Assembly: GCA_027575765.1 (NCBI GenBank)
Contig: JANBPT010000036.1
Location: forward strand, 1-64,000
Origin: Tieghemiomyces parasiticus
Lineage: Eukaryota; Kickxellomycota; Dimargaritomycetes; Dimargaritales; Dimargaritaceae
Length of the DNA stretch: 64,000 bases
Direction: 5' to 3'
Numbering within the stretch: position 1 is the stretch's first letter; the number at the start of each line of letters is the position of its first letter. A program made the position numbers and the translations under genes. The notes under the pieces were generated by a model that ran no database searches, was not told the origin of the DNA, and was given only the letters and a program-made list of their open reading frames with translations. Below are positions 45,191 through 55,800 of the stretch, in pieces.

Positions 45191-47359
45191 CTAAGCGCCC
45201 GACCGACGGACGGTAAGCCGTTGGTTGCTAAAGCTCAGGGTATCCTGACGGACTAGGATGGTGAGGGCACGTTCGAAAGCATGTTCCGTGAACCCTTCGC
45301 GGAGGAACTGATCCTTGAGGGCGCGGGTGCTGACGGTAGATCCCAGGACGAGGCGACGTCGAACGGCCTTCTCAATCCGCAAAACCTCGGCCTGAAGCTC
45401 GTTCCGGGTGACCCCCTCGACCTGGCCGGTCTGGACGGCGTCGATTGTGGAGGCGCGGAACAGCCGTAGGGCCTCCTCGACGTGTTCCTCGGTGGCCACC
45501 GGAGACAGGGTCATTTTAGCTAGCGACTCGGAAATACGCACAATGGCTTCCAGTTGACGCACGGTGATGGGGATGGACGACCGTTCGTTAGCGTCACGTT
45601 CCATCGAGTGGATCTGACTGCGCAGCTGCACAAAGTGGCTACTGAGCTTCTCAGCGGCTTCAGGGCTCAGGCGTGGGGCGCACTTGGTCTTACAGTACGA
45701 CACGTACCGCTTCATCTTGGTCACGTCAATCTCGCCCACCACCTGGTCGGCCGGGTTGGCGCTGTTCATATGGATGTTCATGACGTGCTTGGCGATGGTC
45801 CGGTCGCGCAGCTCCGAGTGTTCGTCGCGCACGATGAAAATCATGTCGAAACGCGATAGGATGGTGGTCTGGAAGTCAATGTTATCTCCGGCCGACTTCA
45901 TGTCATCGTAGCGGCCAAACACCGGGTTGGCCGCCGCCAGCACCGACGTGCGCGAATTAAGGATGGTGGTGATACCGGCCTTGGCAATCGAAATGGTCTG
46001 CTGCTCCATAGCCTCGTGGATGGCCACCCGGTCCTCCTCCCGCATCTTGTCAAACTCGTCAATGCACACCACGCCGCCATCGGCCAGCACCATGGCACCC
46101 CCTTCCAGGTAAAACTCGCGTGACCCCGGGTCGCGGATCACGGATGCCGTCAGACCAGCCGCACTGCTGCCCTTACCAGAGGTGTACACCGAGATGGGAG
46201 CTACACGCTCCACGAATTTCAGCAGCTGACTCTTGGCCGTCCCGGGGTCACCGAGGAGGAGCACGTTGATGTCGCCGCGTAGCCGCATGCCGTCGGGCAG
46301 AACCTTCTTGGACCCGCCGAAGAGCAGGCAGGCAATGGCGCACTTGATGTCTTCGTTGCCAAAGATGGAGGGTGCGATTGACCGGGTAAAATTACGGTAA
46401 AAGTCGGGCTGGCGGGCCAGGTTGATGAATTCCTGCTCCTCCTCGGCGCTAAACACGGTGCGGCCAGCGCCGTGGCCGCCGCTTTCCACCTCGAAGCCAA
46501 CCAGCCGGAGGTACGGCGAGCGGATAGCCACCGCACCCGTAGCCTTGACCTTCTTGTTCTGGAAGATGGAGAAGATGCCCGTGACGATGACCCGGGTACC
46601 GGGAACGACCTTGTTGACGAGGTAACGGTCCGCGCTCAACATGATGTGGCGGGGCAGTTCGCCAACCGGGACGAGATCAGGGGCCTCCTGGAGCTTGAGC
46701 GTCTGCTGGTCGACGAATCGGCACTTGTCGTGCACCACCACGTATGGGTCGAGTGGGCAGCTGGGGGCATTGGTGTCCAGCTTGACGCTGTTGCACGTGC
46801 GGGGCAGGTTGAGCCCGGCAAACCCGCCGCTGACCGGGAGGACACGCGTGCCGCGACAGAACCGGCACATGAGGTGGACATGGGTGGCCTTGGAGCTGAG
46901 CGCCGAGGCGGCGATCACAATACCAGCGATACGCACCAGCTTAGAGATGGTGGTGGAGTCGAGGCTGCGCACATTGGTCAGATTGGAGTTGGACCGCAGG
47001 GTCACCTGGCACTCGGGCACCTCCACACCTTCCGGGTTGGTCGGCGCCAAAATCTTGTGGGCAGTCCGACGCACAGCGCTCTCGAACAGTGGCAGCACAT
47101 CGCCCGGCCGGTCGGCCAACCGGTGGCCCAGGTTCTCGTCGTAGGCGATGAGGTCCTGCATGTCCACTTCCAGCATGTACTGCTTGATCAGCAGGTTCTG
47201 GCGGAGCTGGTCGCGGTAGACAAACTGGTTGTCGACACAGAAGTTTTGCAGGAAATTAAAGAGCTCCTGCTCCAGAATGTTGTTGTCGCTCTGATGCACC
47301 TCGCCCGGCAGGACACTGGTGGTGAAGATGCGGCCGGCATCCCAACCCTGAGCGGCCAT
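45191..47359 (-). CDS. MCM5: DNA replication licensing factor MCM5
   Basis: This is an intronless frame; the ATG at 47359 ([12 protein letters not shown]) gives 722 residues, close to the yeast (775) and human (734) proteins. Upstream in-frame sequence is leader-like and lacks homology, so this start is preferred. The N-terminal domain carries zinc-ligand cysteines (Cys165, Cys168, with Cys189, Cys201 and Cys213 as candidates for the second pair). The AAA+ core has Walker A GDPGTAKS at 370-377 (Lys376), Walker B VCIDEF with Asp434-Glu435, sensor-1 region AAANP near 475-479, and arginine finger Arg503 in LSRFD. The winged-helix C-terminus follows. Mcm5 is one subunit of the Mcm2-7 hexamer, the core of the CMG replicative helicase. 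The N-terminal FTTSV and VHQSDNNI stretches mark it as Mcm5 rather than a sister subunit. Confidence 0.96.
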   Translation of the reverse strand: MAAQGWDAGRIFTTSVLPGEVHQSDNNILEQELFNFLQNFCVDNQFVYRDQLRQNLLIKQYMLEVDMQDLIAYDENLGHRLADRPGDVLPLFESAVRRTAHKILAPTNPEGVEVPECQVTLRSNSNLTNVRSLDSTTISKLVRIAGIVIAASALSSKATHVHLMCRFCRGTRVLPVSGGFAGLNLPRTCNSVKLDTNAPSCPLDPYVVVHDKCRFVDQQTLKLQEAPDLVPVGELPRHIMLSADRYLVNKVVPGTRVIVTGIFSIFQNKKVKATGAVAIRSPYLRLVGFEVESGGHGAGRTVFSAEEEQEFINLARQPDFYRNFTRSIAPSIFGNEDIKCAIACLLFGGSKKVLPDGMRLRGDINVLLLGDPGTAKSQLLKFVERVAPISVYTSGKGSSAAGLTASVIRDPGSREFYLEGGAMVLADGGVVCIDEFDKMREEDRVAIHEAMEQQTISIAKAGITTILNSRTSVLAAANPVFGRYDDMKSAGDNIDFQTTILSRFDMIFIVRDEHSELRDRTIAKHVMNIHMNSANPADQVVGEIDVTKMKRYVSYCKTKCAPRLSPEAAEKLSSHFVQLRSQIHSMERDANERSSIPITVRQLEAIVRISESLAKMTLSPVATEEHVEEALRLFRASTIDAVQTGQVEGVTRNELQAEVLRIEKAVRRRLVLGSTVSTRALKDQFLREGFTEHAFERALTILVRQDTLSFSNQRLTVRRSGA

Positions 47360-48163
47360 GGTGGAAGCGTAGAGGGGTAAGATAAGGGGATGTGGAGGTA
47401 GGGTAGGGTAGGGTAGGACGGAGTTGCGGACTCGGAATGGCCACTTGTAAAAGGGCAATAGAAAACAAAACAAAATAAAATAGAAGGTTGGTGCGGTAGG
47501 CCGTGCAACTGGGTTGCGAATATGACAGGTTCACTAGTGACGAAGCAGATGCGGTGAAGCACGAGAATGCAGTGGTAAGCGGACAGTCCACCTCAGAGGC
47601 TGTGAAGCGCCGCGGGCCCTTGCTTCCCAAAATGTAAACAGAAAACAACAGCGGGCGAAGTATGAGGAGGGAAGGGAGGGGGAGACAGTAGTGGTGGGAG
47701 CAACGGTGGGTAAACAGGGGCAATGTAGGTGGGACCCGTAGCAACGGGGCCAATCATTAGGAGCTTTACGAAAGGGGAGGGCAGAGAGTAAGACGAGGGA
47801 GTGGTGAAGCAGCAAGCAGACCCATCCAAGCCCGCGTCTAGGCAAACATCTTCTTAATGAACCGAACTGGGGACTAGTTCACAGACAGACCTCGATGAGG
47901 AACCCCCCATTGCGTAACTGAAGTAGTCCTTTGATATATATAAGTTGGTCTCTTGCCTTAGCCATAAATGGACAGTCTATCAATCATCAATAGTACAGGG
48001 GAACTGACAATATTTATTGGGGGGAACTAAGGGGCGCAGAGCATACAAAAACTCATACCACCTCATCCGGCCATGCCCACAAGACGGAGGCGGCAGGTAA
48101 TTGATGGCAGTTTTGGTTTCTTGAGGACGTGGTAGGGGGGGGGGAAGGCTAGCTCAATCCATT
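47360..48163. other. intergenic stretch between MCM5 and LYS1
   Basis: This is the MCM5 promoter and leader and the 3' flank of LYS1. It includes four tandem TAGGG-type units at 47399-47417 close to the MCM5 start. No gene seen. Confidence 0.5.
47399..47417. repeat. tandem TAGGG units in the MCM5 leader
   Basis: Three full TAGGG units and a partial fourth (TAGG) lie about 40-58 nt upstream of the MCM5 ATG, read as CCTACCCTACCC on the transcribed strand. Confidence 0.85.
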
Positions 48164-49285
48164 CTACTCGGCCTTCATATCGGCGACCTTGCGGTGGAAC
48201 AGGGCCTCGGCGTCGGTCCATACGCGGGCATTAGAGCGGCTGGGTAGCTCCAGGAGAGATGGTAGGAGGTCAGACGAGAAGGCATGGCTGCTCTCGCGAG
48301 GCAACATGGTGGGCAGATGGTCGATGGCAACGATTTCCAGCTTGGGGGTACCGACGGCGGTGGGTACGGTGAGCGTCGGGTGGTCGAACGTGGTGTTGAC
48401 GTTATAGAACGGGATGGGGTTGTGTGGGTTGGTGGTATCGCAGCTGACATCCACGATGACCGACAGCCGGCGCTCGGGGCGGTCCAGCTGGGCCTGGGTG
48501 ATGAACGGTGGGATCGGGGTGGACAGGTAGATGCAGTTGATAAAAATGTCGCTATCGGCAATCTCCTGGAACGGTCCCCCCTTGGCCGTCTCGGCCATGT
48601 CCCACTTGAGCAGGTGGTCTTCGGGGATCCCGACCTTGCGGGCCAGGTCCAGGGCCCCGCGGCCGCAGCGACCCAGGGCGCCGATGACGATCAGGCGCGG
48701 GTAGCGACCCAGCCTTTCAGCGGCCTGGGCAACCTTAGCGCGCAGCTCCGTGACCAGGGCGTCCTCGTTGGGATAGGGATGCACGGCCGGGAAGGGGGCC
48801 TTGGCATCGTCACTGTGCTGGTGGCACCACAGGTCGATACCCACGGCGGCCCCGGCGAACCCGGCGTGGAACCCGAAGGCGGCCACGCGGCGGCCGTTAG
48901 GATCGTTCAGGAACTCCAGGTCGAGTAGAGTACCCTGGCCGCGGTCAAACCGAGCCAGCACGTCCTTCCAGCCACCCTGGTTCTTGAAGCAGTGGGCGAA
49001 CATGATGTGGGTGTGCGGCAGCGGCGACTCGTCATTCTCGGGAAGCTCCTTGAGGCCAATCACGTAAGCGTCGCGTGGGGCCTCCGTCTTCCAGGTGCCG
49101 CCGGCGACGACCGTGCAGCCGGCGTCCGCGTATTCCTGGTCGTCAAAGATGCGCTGCTCCGAACGCTCAGCCGTGATCTGGAAGCCCTGGGCGATGAGCT
49201 GGCGGCACACCTCGGGGGAGAGGGCGGCCCGGTGCTCGAAGGGCTTGGTCTCTTCGCGGAGCCACAGGTGAGTCGTCGTCGTCAT
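48164..49285 (-). CDS. LYS1: saccharopine dehydrogenase (NAD+, L-lysine-forming)
   Basis: This is an intronless frame; ATG 49285 (MTTTTHLWLREETKPFEHR) gives 373 residues, the same length as yeast Lys1. Upstream codons in frame are leader-like. The enzyme performs the last step of the fungal alpha-aminoadipate pathway, cleaving saccharopine to lysine and 2-oxoglutarate with NAD+. The N-terminus carries the family motif LREETKPFEHRAALSP. GLKELPE contains Lys79, and THIMFAHCFKNQ contains His98; these correspond to the catalytic Lys/His pair of yeast Lys1. The nucleotide-binding loop is VIGALGRCGRGALDLA at about 200-215. VDVSCDTTNPHNPIPFY is also characteristic. The C-terminus (DMKAE) lacks a peroxisomal SKL-type tail, so a cytosolic location is likely. 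Confidence 0.95.
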   Translation of the reverse strand: MTTTTHLWLREETKPFEHRAALSPEVCRQLIAQGFQITAERSEQRIFDDQEYADAGCTVVAGGTWKTEAPRDAYVIGLKELPENDESPLPHTHIMFAHCFKNQGGWKDVLARFDRGQGTLLDLEFLNDPNGRRVAAFGFHAGFAGAAVGIDLWCHQHSDDAKAPFPAVHPYPNEDALVTELRAKVAQAAERLGRYPRLIVIGALGRCGRGALDLARKVGIPEDHLLKWDMAETAKGGPFQEIADSDIFINCIYLSTPIPPFITQAQLDRPERRLSVIVDVSCDTTNPHNPIPFYNVNTTFDHPTLTVPTAVGTPKLEIVAIDHLPTMLPRESSHAFSSDLLPSLLELPSRSNARVWTDAEALFHRKVADMKAE

Positions 49286-49553
49286 GGTGAAATGAGGGTA
49301 ATATAAATAGAGAGGGAGACTAGAGAAATGAGGGGGGCCTGTGACTCGGAATGGAGTCAAGCTTCAAAACGGTCGGACGGCGTGTAATGGACAGATACAG
49401 AAAGCGTGGGGAAGGGTAGAGCTGCTCCCGGGGGTTGTAGTGAGGTAGAGGGGGCGGGGCGTGGTGCAGAGCTAGTGCGAAAGGTGGGGGACAGGGAGGG
49501 GAGGTGGAATATGGGTGGTTAGAGTGGCCAGCAGGGAGCGTGGCCACATGAGT

Positions 49554-49561
49554 CTATATAG
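49554..49561 (-). promoter_or_regulatory. TATA-box candidate upstream of LYS1
   Basis: The palindrome CTATATAG lies about 270 nt upstream of the LYS1 ATG. It is symmetrical and a motif match only. Confidence 0.3.
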
Positions 49562-50430
49562 CCCCGCAACGGCCAAGCGCGGAAGGGAGCGGTGGGGAGC
49601 GACCACGGGAAGTAGTCCCATTCATCCGAAGCAAGTGACCCATCTTGTTTGGTTACACCCAATAGGCGACGCCTCCTCCCTCCGTCCCTCATCACCGCTG
49701 TGTGCCCAGCAAGCCTGGAGGCACGAAAAAAAGAAGACAAAAACGAAGCGCTGCCAACCCCGCCGCTGATATCCTTCGCCAGGGACTGCTCCAATTGGTT
49801 CTCATCCCTAATGATTCGTTTAGGGCAGCTGTGATCTCGTGGCGTGGCTCCCCTCCCCCTCCCTTACCGCACACTGCGATTCACTCCAGGGAGAGCCGAT
49901 TCCTGCTCTCTACGCGACTCTTTCTCTCTCTATGTGTGCATGGTAGATCCCTAACATATCCAAGCCAGTACAATGATTCATTACCCGTAGGGCCACCCAT
50001 GCCTCTATTGCAGGCTCTATTCCCGCCCAGCATAGGTCGTCGCTACAACGCCTGTGTTCGCTCCACCTTCCCCCCCCCAATGGCACGCCCCCCCCTCGGT
50101 GGTGCTTGCAGGTTCAGTCATCGCACGGCGCCCAACTGCACCACCCAGCGGGCGGCGGTTGGCCTCGTACACGACGGCCCCGGTCGTTCCTCTCCCCACC
50201 TCCCCCAACCGGCCTGGTCACTTTCAAATCACGCGGGAGGACGTAGATGGATAGGTGGCCCAAATCGAAAGTTATCCCAACCTCGTCATCTTGACCGCTA
50301 CGGGACATGGCCAGATAGGCCACCTAAGCCTCGGTTAATATAGATGGATTCCCTGCTGGGTACCATTGAGGACACTGAAAGTAATGATTGAACGATATTG
50401 TGCAACCTTCGGTAGGTGCTAACTACCCCA

Positions 50431-50640
50431 CCCAACTGACAAAGGAACCTCGAGTATCCGGTCTCGCTCCTTTTCGAGCGAGACCAGTATCATTCGATAG
50501 CCCTTGAAGCACCGGTAAACATAGTATAGGTCGCAGCCGAGTATATCGCGTAGTTTTCGAGTTAGATTCGTTTTTGTGGGCTGTTTTTTTTTCGAATACA
50601 CTTCTTGGTCTTCATGACGTTAAAAAGCGTGTGAAAAATT
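50431..50640 (+). repeat. left inverted-repeat arm, interrupted
   Basis: The outer part (50431-50470) and inner part (50549-50640) match the right arm in reverse complement. The intervening stretch is absent from the right arm and begins and ends with TTTTCGAG (50471-50478 and 50554-50561). A perfect 10-bp hairpin (GGTCTCGCTC at 50460-50469 with GAGCGAGACC at 50476-50485) spans the junction. Confidence 0.65.
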
Positions 50641-50748
50641 GGTGTACGTTGTTCGTATATGGGATCGGTTTCAAATAATCAATGCCTTTTAAAAGGTCAG
50701 GTTTTTCAGGAACGAGGTGTCAATATATTACTAGGCGCTGCAGGAACA

Positions 50749-50764
50749 ATATATATATATATAT
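50749..50764. repeat. (AT)8 microsatellite
   Basis: Eight AT units lie inside the inverted-repeat segment. Confidence 0.85.
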
Positions 50765-50797
50765 TCTAGGAAATAGATTACTGTCGGATGGTGGAGT

Positions 50798-50842
50798 CTA
50801 CTGCCAATATTGGTATCGTCATGATTCTGTCATTGGCAGTAG
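50798..50842. repeat. perfect 11-bp inverted repeat (hairpin)
   Basis: CTACTGCCAAT at 50798-50808 and ATTGGCAGTAG at 50832-50842 can pair across a 23-nt loop, inside the inverted-repeat segment. Confidence 0.75.
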
Positions 50843-52289
50843 CTAAAACCATAAAGCTCAAATAATACCCTTCCAGCAGCCATATCCATTGGCCATCAGT
50901 GCTAATAACATATCTGAACCAAATGAACCGGACTCAGGCGCCCAGCTAATAGGATCTTAGCCCTGGCTTACAGTAACATTGTAAAGTGGACCGAGATCGA
51001 ACAGCCGGCCCTGCTTTCGAACGAAACCCTAGCACGGTATAGGGATTTCAGGAATATGCAGTCGGAGCGGAGGTTTCCGAATCTGCAACGCAAAGGAGAA
51101 TCGGATAACTATTGACGGAGTTGCTAAATGAATAAAGTCGATAGCGTGTAACCAATAAAAGAGCTACGGGGGATAATGACACTAGATTTTTTTTATTGAA
51201 CGGATAATGCCAACGAATGGCACTATGGGACGGGAATAATTGGAAAAGGCTGCCGGGCCCTGTGTTGCATACTAGGGCCCAGCTTTTATACTAACATGCT
51301 AAAATGATCTACTAGATTATTGGTGGAGAGCCTGGCTAGGCCTCCGTCTCTTCCGGACCTCTCCCAGAGGTTGTCCAGTTCTTGCTTTGGCTTTTCCTTT
51401 GTCAGAGGTATAGGCACAGCCTATTACAACTCCTCAAGGTAGAAGCTACGCTTGGCTCCACATTGTAAAAAATTGGTCCGGCGGTGGAGTGTGAACACGC
51501 CAAGGGTAGATTAGGGTGGTGACGAGATTGAATTGCAGTGTGGCATCTTTTTGCGCAATAAGATTGTTTTTATTGGCCTACACTTGCCCTTGTCAGGCTT
51601 GGCCTGGCGTTCCTTGCTGATACTTTTTATTGAATGGAGGATGAACCAAGATCCTTCATTCATTGTGGGCTGTCCTGGACACCGTCCATTAAGAATGTAC
51701 AAGTTCTTCAAGTCCAGCCGGCCTTATGTATGTTCTACTGTGGCATACTTAGAGCCATTATCCATTCTACCCCTCAATTCCCCTGCCAAAGGGAGCCAGA
51801 GAGTTGAGTGGGCTAGTATGTTTAGTTGGTAGACTTGGTACAGCATACACAACTTTATTACTGCACCCAACCAACCTCTGACAAACCAGGTACCTGCCCC
51901 CCAATATGGTATCATGTGGATCTGGCAGCTGGCTTTGGAAAAAAAAATGACCTCAAGGTTCTATGGATAGAAGGGGAAAACATCAACCTGCCATAGAACC
52001 TGTTCTTCTCCATCATTTATTTGCCGCTCTAGGGATAAAAACTCCCTTTTCTTCTACAACATCCTTGATGAATATCACATTGACTGTTATGCGATCTCAA
52101 AAAGATATGTGAGCCTCAATAAATATTGGAAGCCCTGGGAGAGTTAAAAGTATAACATAAGGAATACACAGTAATCATGTTAAATATATTGAGTGCAAGT
52201 CCTGTCTACAGCCAAAAAGGATTCCGCATGACGCGGCCCGGCCTTGAAGCTGGGACAAAAAGCTACCGGTGTACTACCAAGCGGCTCAT

Positions 52290-52418
52290 AATTTTTCACA
52301 TCCTTTTTAACGTCATGAAGACCAAGAAATGTATTCCAAAAAGAAAAACCCACAAAAACGAATAAAACTCGAAAAGTAGCGAGACCGGATATTCGAGGTT
52401 CCCTTGTGAGCTGAGTCG
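52290..52418 (-). repeat. right inverted-repeat arm
   Basis: This arm matches the left arm in reverse complement and lacks the 83-nt interruption; it has a single CTCGAAAA at 52368-52375. It ends about 400 nt before the OSH1-like stop codon. Confidence 0.65.
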
Positions 52419-52481
52419 TAAGCCCCCCTCTCCTCCCCAAGATATTAAAGTAAATGACGTAATGGATGTATTCGATTGGGA

Positions 52482-52502
52482 AATAATAATAATAATAATA
52501 AT
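52482..52502. repeat. (AAT)7 microsatellite
   Basis: Seven AAT units lie in the 3' flank of the OSH1-like gene. Confidence 0.9.
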
Positions 52503-52816
52503 CAACAACGAGAGAGAGCGAATAAAAGCACAAAAGTCCGACAGCGAGACCGAGAGTTAGGGCCGAAAGCATAATGGAAAGCGAAAAAATAATATTAAAA
52601 AAGTTGGGTGCACATGCGAATGGGCTCGATTTTGGGATACTGATTAATTGCCAGTGGTGGAGTAAATGAAGGCTAGACCGGCAAGTCAAAAAGTGTAGAA
52701 TTGAGCAGCAGGGAGTGGGTGACATACTAGGGGGGGGGGTAGGTTTGGCTTACTTCCGGCCATATCCTTTTCTGGGCCTGGCGGTTGCCCACTCGTGCGA
52801 GTCCACACGTCCTTTC

Positions 52817-55800
52817 TCACGCGTTCACCTCGAAGATGTGGGTAATACCCTTCCAGGCCACCTGGTTGGGGTCCTCGCCCTTAGCGGCGGCCTGGGCGGC
52901 CCGGTTGCGCTCCGTCCAGTACTGCGGGTCAAAACGCCAGTAGGGTTCGTTGGTGTCGGTCTCAATGTCGCGGGTAAACCAGCGTGCCTGCCACTCCCCG
53001 GCGGCCGGATCTTCCTCGCGGGCCCGGCGGCGCGCCCGCTGGTTCTCCTCGAGGGCGGTCTTGAGGTCGCTGGCCTTGTCATAGTCGCCGAATTCCATGG
53101 CCCGCTGGTCGGGCCGGAGGCGGGAGTCGGTCGGGCATAGGATGGGCTGGAGCCCGGGGGTCATATCGTTCAGCGTCACCGCGAACCGCGTCAGGTTGAA
53201 CGGCAGCGGCGGGTTGGGTGGCGAATCTGCGCGCCAGAGGAGGATGGGCTTGGTCCGCGTGCTGCTGGCGATGCTTTGCACGTCGGCATCGGCCGCCACG
53301 TCCTTCTCCGACAGCGGCGCGGCGCGGCTGCCCTTGTTGATACGGCGAGCGATCAGCCGCTCGTTCCACTTACCGGCGATCTCCCACTGCTCGGTACCCT
53401 GCGGGTCACACGACTTGCCTTCGATCACGTATAGGTTGTTGCCGCGCCAGCCCGTTTGCTTGAAGTTGAGGCGACACGTCTCCCCCGTACGGTGGTTCAC
53501 AAGGTCCATGTCACCGTAGTGCTCCATCCAGGGGTTACCAGCAATGAGGCCCTGCACCGAGGTGATGACCTTCTTCCAGGAGTAGTGCTCAATGAAGTAC
53601 CCTCCCTCCCGATCAATGACCTTGGGCTGGGCCGGGTCCTTGGGGTCCAGCATGTGCAACGGTACCTTGAGCTCCACGTGGGACACACCAAGCGGGCAAA
53701 TCTCGAAGGACTTGCCGTAAAACTTGGAGCGCACGTTGACCTCGGCATAGAAGTTGTAGTTGGGCCCGTCGCAGTAGCACGCACTGATCGGCGGGTGGTG
53801 TGACACCTGCTCCGACACGTACCGGTAGGCCTTGTCGGGCCGCACGTATTCGAAGGTCTCGCCCAGCAACGGGTTGAAAGGCTTGGCCACACGGCCCATG
53901 GTGGAAGAATAATTGCTCATGGCCCAGGCGGCCACGAAGAGGATCCGCTCCGAGCTATGCGGGTGGCGTACCGCCATGTCGAGCAGGTCGCTGTACTCCA
54001 TGTCTTCAGCCATGCGCTGCAGCATGGAGTTGGGCTCGTTGAAGGCCACGGGCATGGAGATCTTGGTCAGATCCTTGCCAATGGCGTTCTTGAGGATAGA
54101 CCAGAAGGAGATGGATGGGGGCTTGGCGCTGCCCGGGTGCAGGGCCTGACGGAAGTGGCCGTCGGCCGGGTACCCCGCGTAGGAGGCGGCGATCGATCGG
54201 CTGTCCCGGGCGGGTACCACCTCCTGGGCAACGGGCTCGGGAACGAGCTCCTCGGCCTCCTCAAAGTCGTAAAACATATCCTCGTCGTCGTCTGACTCGG
54301 TATCTTCATACGCGGGTTCAGGGATGCCGGCCGGAGGGGCCGTGACGGCGGCAGGGGCAGTGGCAGCGGCGGTGGGCGGGGCAACATCAGTAGTAACGGA
54401 GCTACGCACGTCGTCGGCCGGATGAACGGTAGCTGTCGGCGGGGTCGCAGTCGAGGTGAGAACGGGCTCGGAGGCGCGCCGGGTCCCGTCGAGCACCCCG
54501 GTGGGCACAGACGGCGGGTGGGCGGCGCTGGGCCCTTTCGTACGGCGGCGGTGGGCGCGCATCACCTTCTCTAACTGATCTTGCTCGAGGATGAGCGAAC
54601 GGAAACTCTCGGCCAGCACGTTCTGGCGCTCCGTCTCGCGCTGGTACTGGTGGTACCAGAACTGCTCGCGCTCGCGACCCATCGCCAGGGTCTCGCTGAG
54701 AGTGTGCCGCAGATCCCGGACCGATCGCTGGTGGGCGTGCACCAGTTTCTGCGCGGCCCCTGGGGAGGTGGCGGCCAAGGAGGCGGTGGCAGCCTCGAAC
54801 AGTTGCTCCTGGGCCACGATCTGGGCCTGCAAAGCGTTAGCGTTAAGTTCCAAGGACTCCTCGTGCGGGGGCACGGGGATACCGTCCTCCTCATCAGATT
54901 CGGCGGCGCTCGGGGCCTGGGAGGTCCGGTCCGGGGTGGGGAAGTTGCTGGACCGGCGGCTCAGGTCGTCACGGCTGGTCGAGGGTCCTTCGGCATCCGA
55001 CGCGACCGACTTGGCCTCGCCAGCAGGTCGCTCACGGACTGACCCGAACCCGCTAGTCGACAGGTTGCTAACGGAGGTGGCCCCGGCGGGACGGCGCGAG
55101 GCTAGGGTGAGGTTTTCCACCGACCGGCTGGGCTCGGTGCTGTCCAAGGCCCACTGTTTGGACTGGGTGAGGGCTAGGGCCCAGCGCTTGGCCTCGACGG
55201 GGTATTCAGCGCGCAGGCGGTAGCGGACCGAGCCCTTGCCCTGGACATCGAACGTGGTCTGGTCCTTGGCGTCGAAATTGATGTTGGCAATCTTGAGGTT
55301 GATGGCCCCGCGGCAGGCGTTACTCGCGTCGGCCTTGTCTTTGTAGTAGGACAGGACCCCGTTCTCGAGTACGAAGTAGCGGCGCTTGTAGCCCGAGGCG
55401 AAATTGGTCCACTTGAGCAGATACCCTTGGAGGCGCGGGGCCTTTCCAGGAGACGTGGGCCGGAGAGTGGCCACTGGGGCGGTCTCGAGTAGCTTAACGG
55501 TGCGGGCGTCCGCCGTCAGATCGGCGGGCAGCTTGCCACGCTCGTTGCGCACAAATACGTCGGCGCCGCGGTTGCACCACCACTTCACCAGGTCGAGGTC
55601 TTTGGTTTCCACGGCCTCGTGGACCACGGTATTACCGTGGTTCTCTGGGTTGGGCGCGTTGATGTCGATCAGCTTGCGCGAACGGACATTGAGGAAGAGG
55701 GTGTCCAGCCCAGCCACGTCACCCTTACGGGTCAGCTCGTGCATCTCCTCGGTGTGCTTGGCGATGAAATCGAGCCGATTACCCTTGATGAGGTCGGCGA

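Larger units (their letters stand above)
50431..52418. mobile_element. putative degenerate element bounded by inverted repeats
   Basis: The reverse complement of 50549-50640 closely matches 52290-52378. The shared runs include TTTTTAACGTCATGAAGACC followed by AAGAA, then CCCACAAAAACGAAT and ACTCGAAAA. The reverse complement of 50431-50470 matches 52378-52418 (GCGAGACCGGATA and TCGAGGTTCC). The arms are thus about 130 nt, with mismatches, pointing inwards around 1.6 kb of AT-rich DNA that has internal hairpins but no recognisable transposase. The left arm is interrupted by about 83 nt flanked by direct 8-bp repeats. A decayed DNA transposon or MITE-like unit is the simplest reading. Two diverged inverted copies of a dispersed repeat are the alternative. 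No target-site duplication was established. Confidence 0.55.
49286..52816. other. 3.5-kb stretch between LYS1 and OSH1-like, containing an inverted-repeat segment
   Basis: The first about 1.1 kb is the LYS1 upstream region. From about 50431 to 52418 lies an AT-rich segment bounded by inverted repeats (listed separately). The remainder, including an (AAT)7 repeat at 52482-52502, is the 3' flank of the OSH1-like gene. No intact gene seen. Confidence 0.5.

Noticed and set aside
46472..47380. Plus-strand open frame of about 300 codons
   Set aside because: It is the antisense shadow of MCM5, whose own frame is unambiguous; GC-rich third positions keep the opposite strand open.
49702..50343. Plus-strand 213-codon frame upstream of LYS1
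   Set aside because: It begins with GTG rather than ATG, is Pro/Arg/Ser-rich, and lies in the promoter region.
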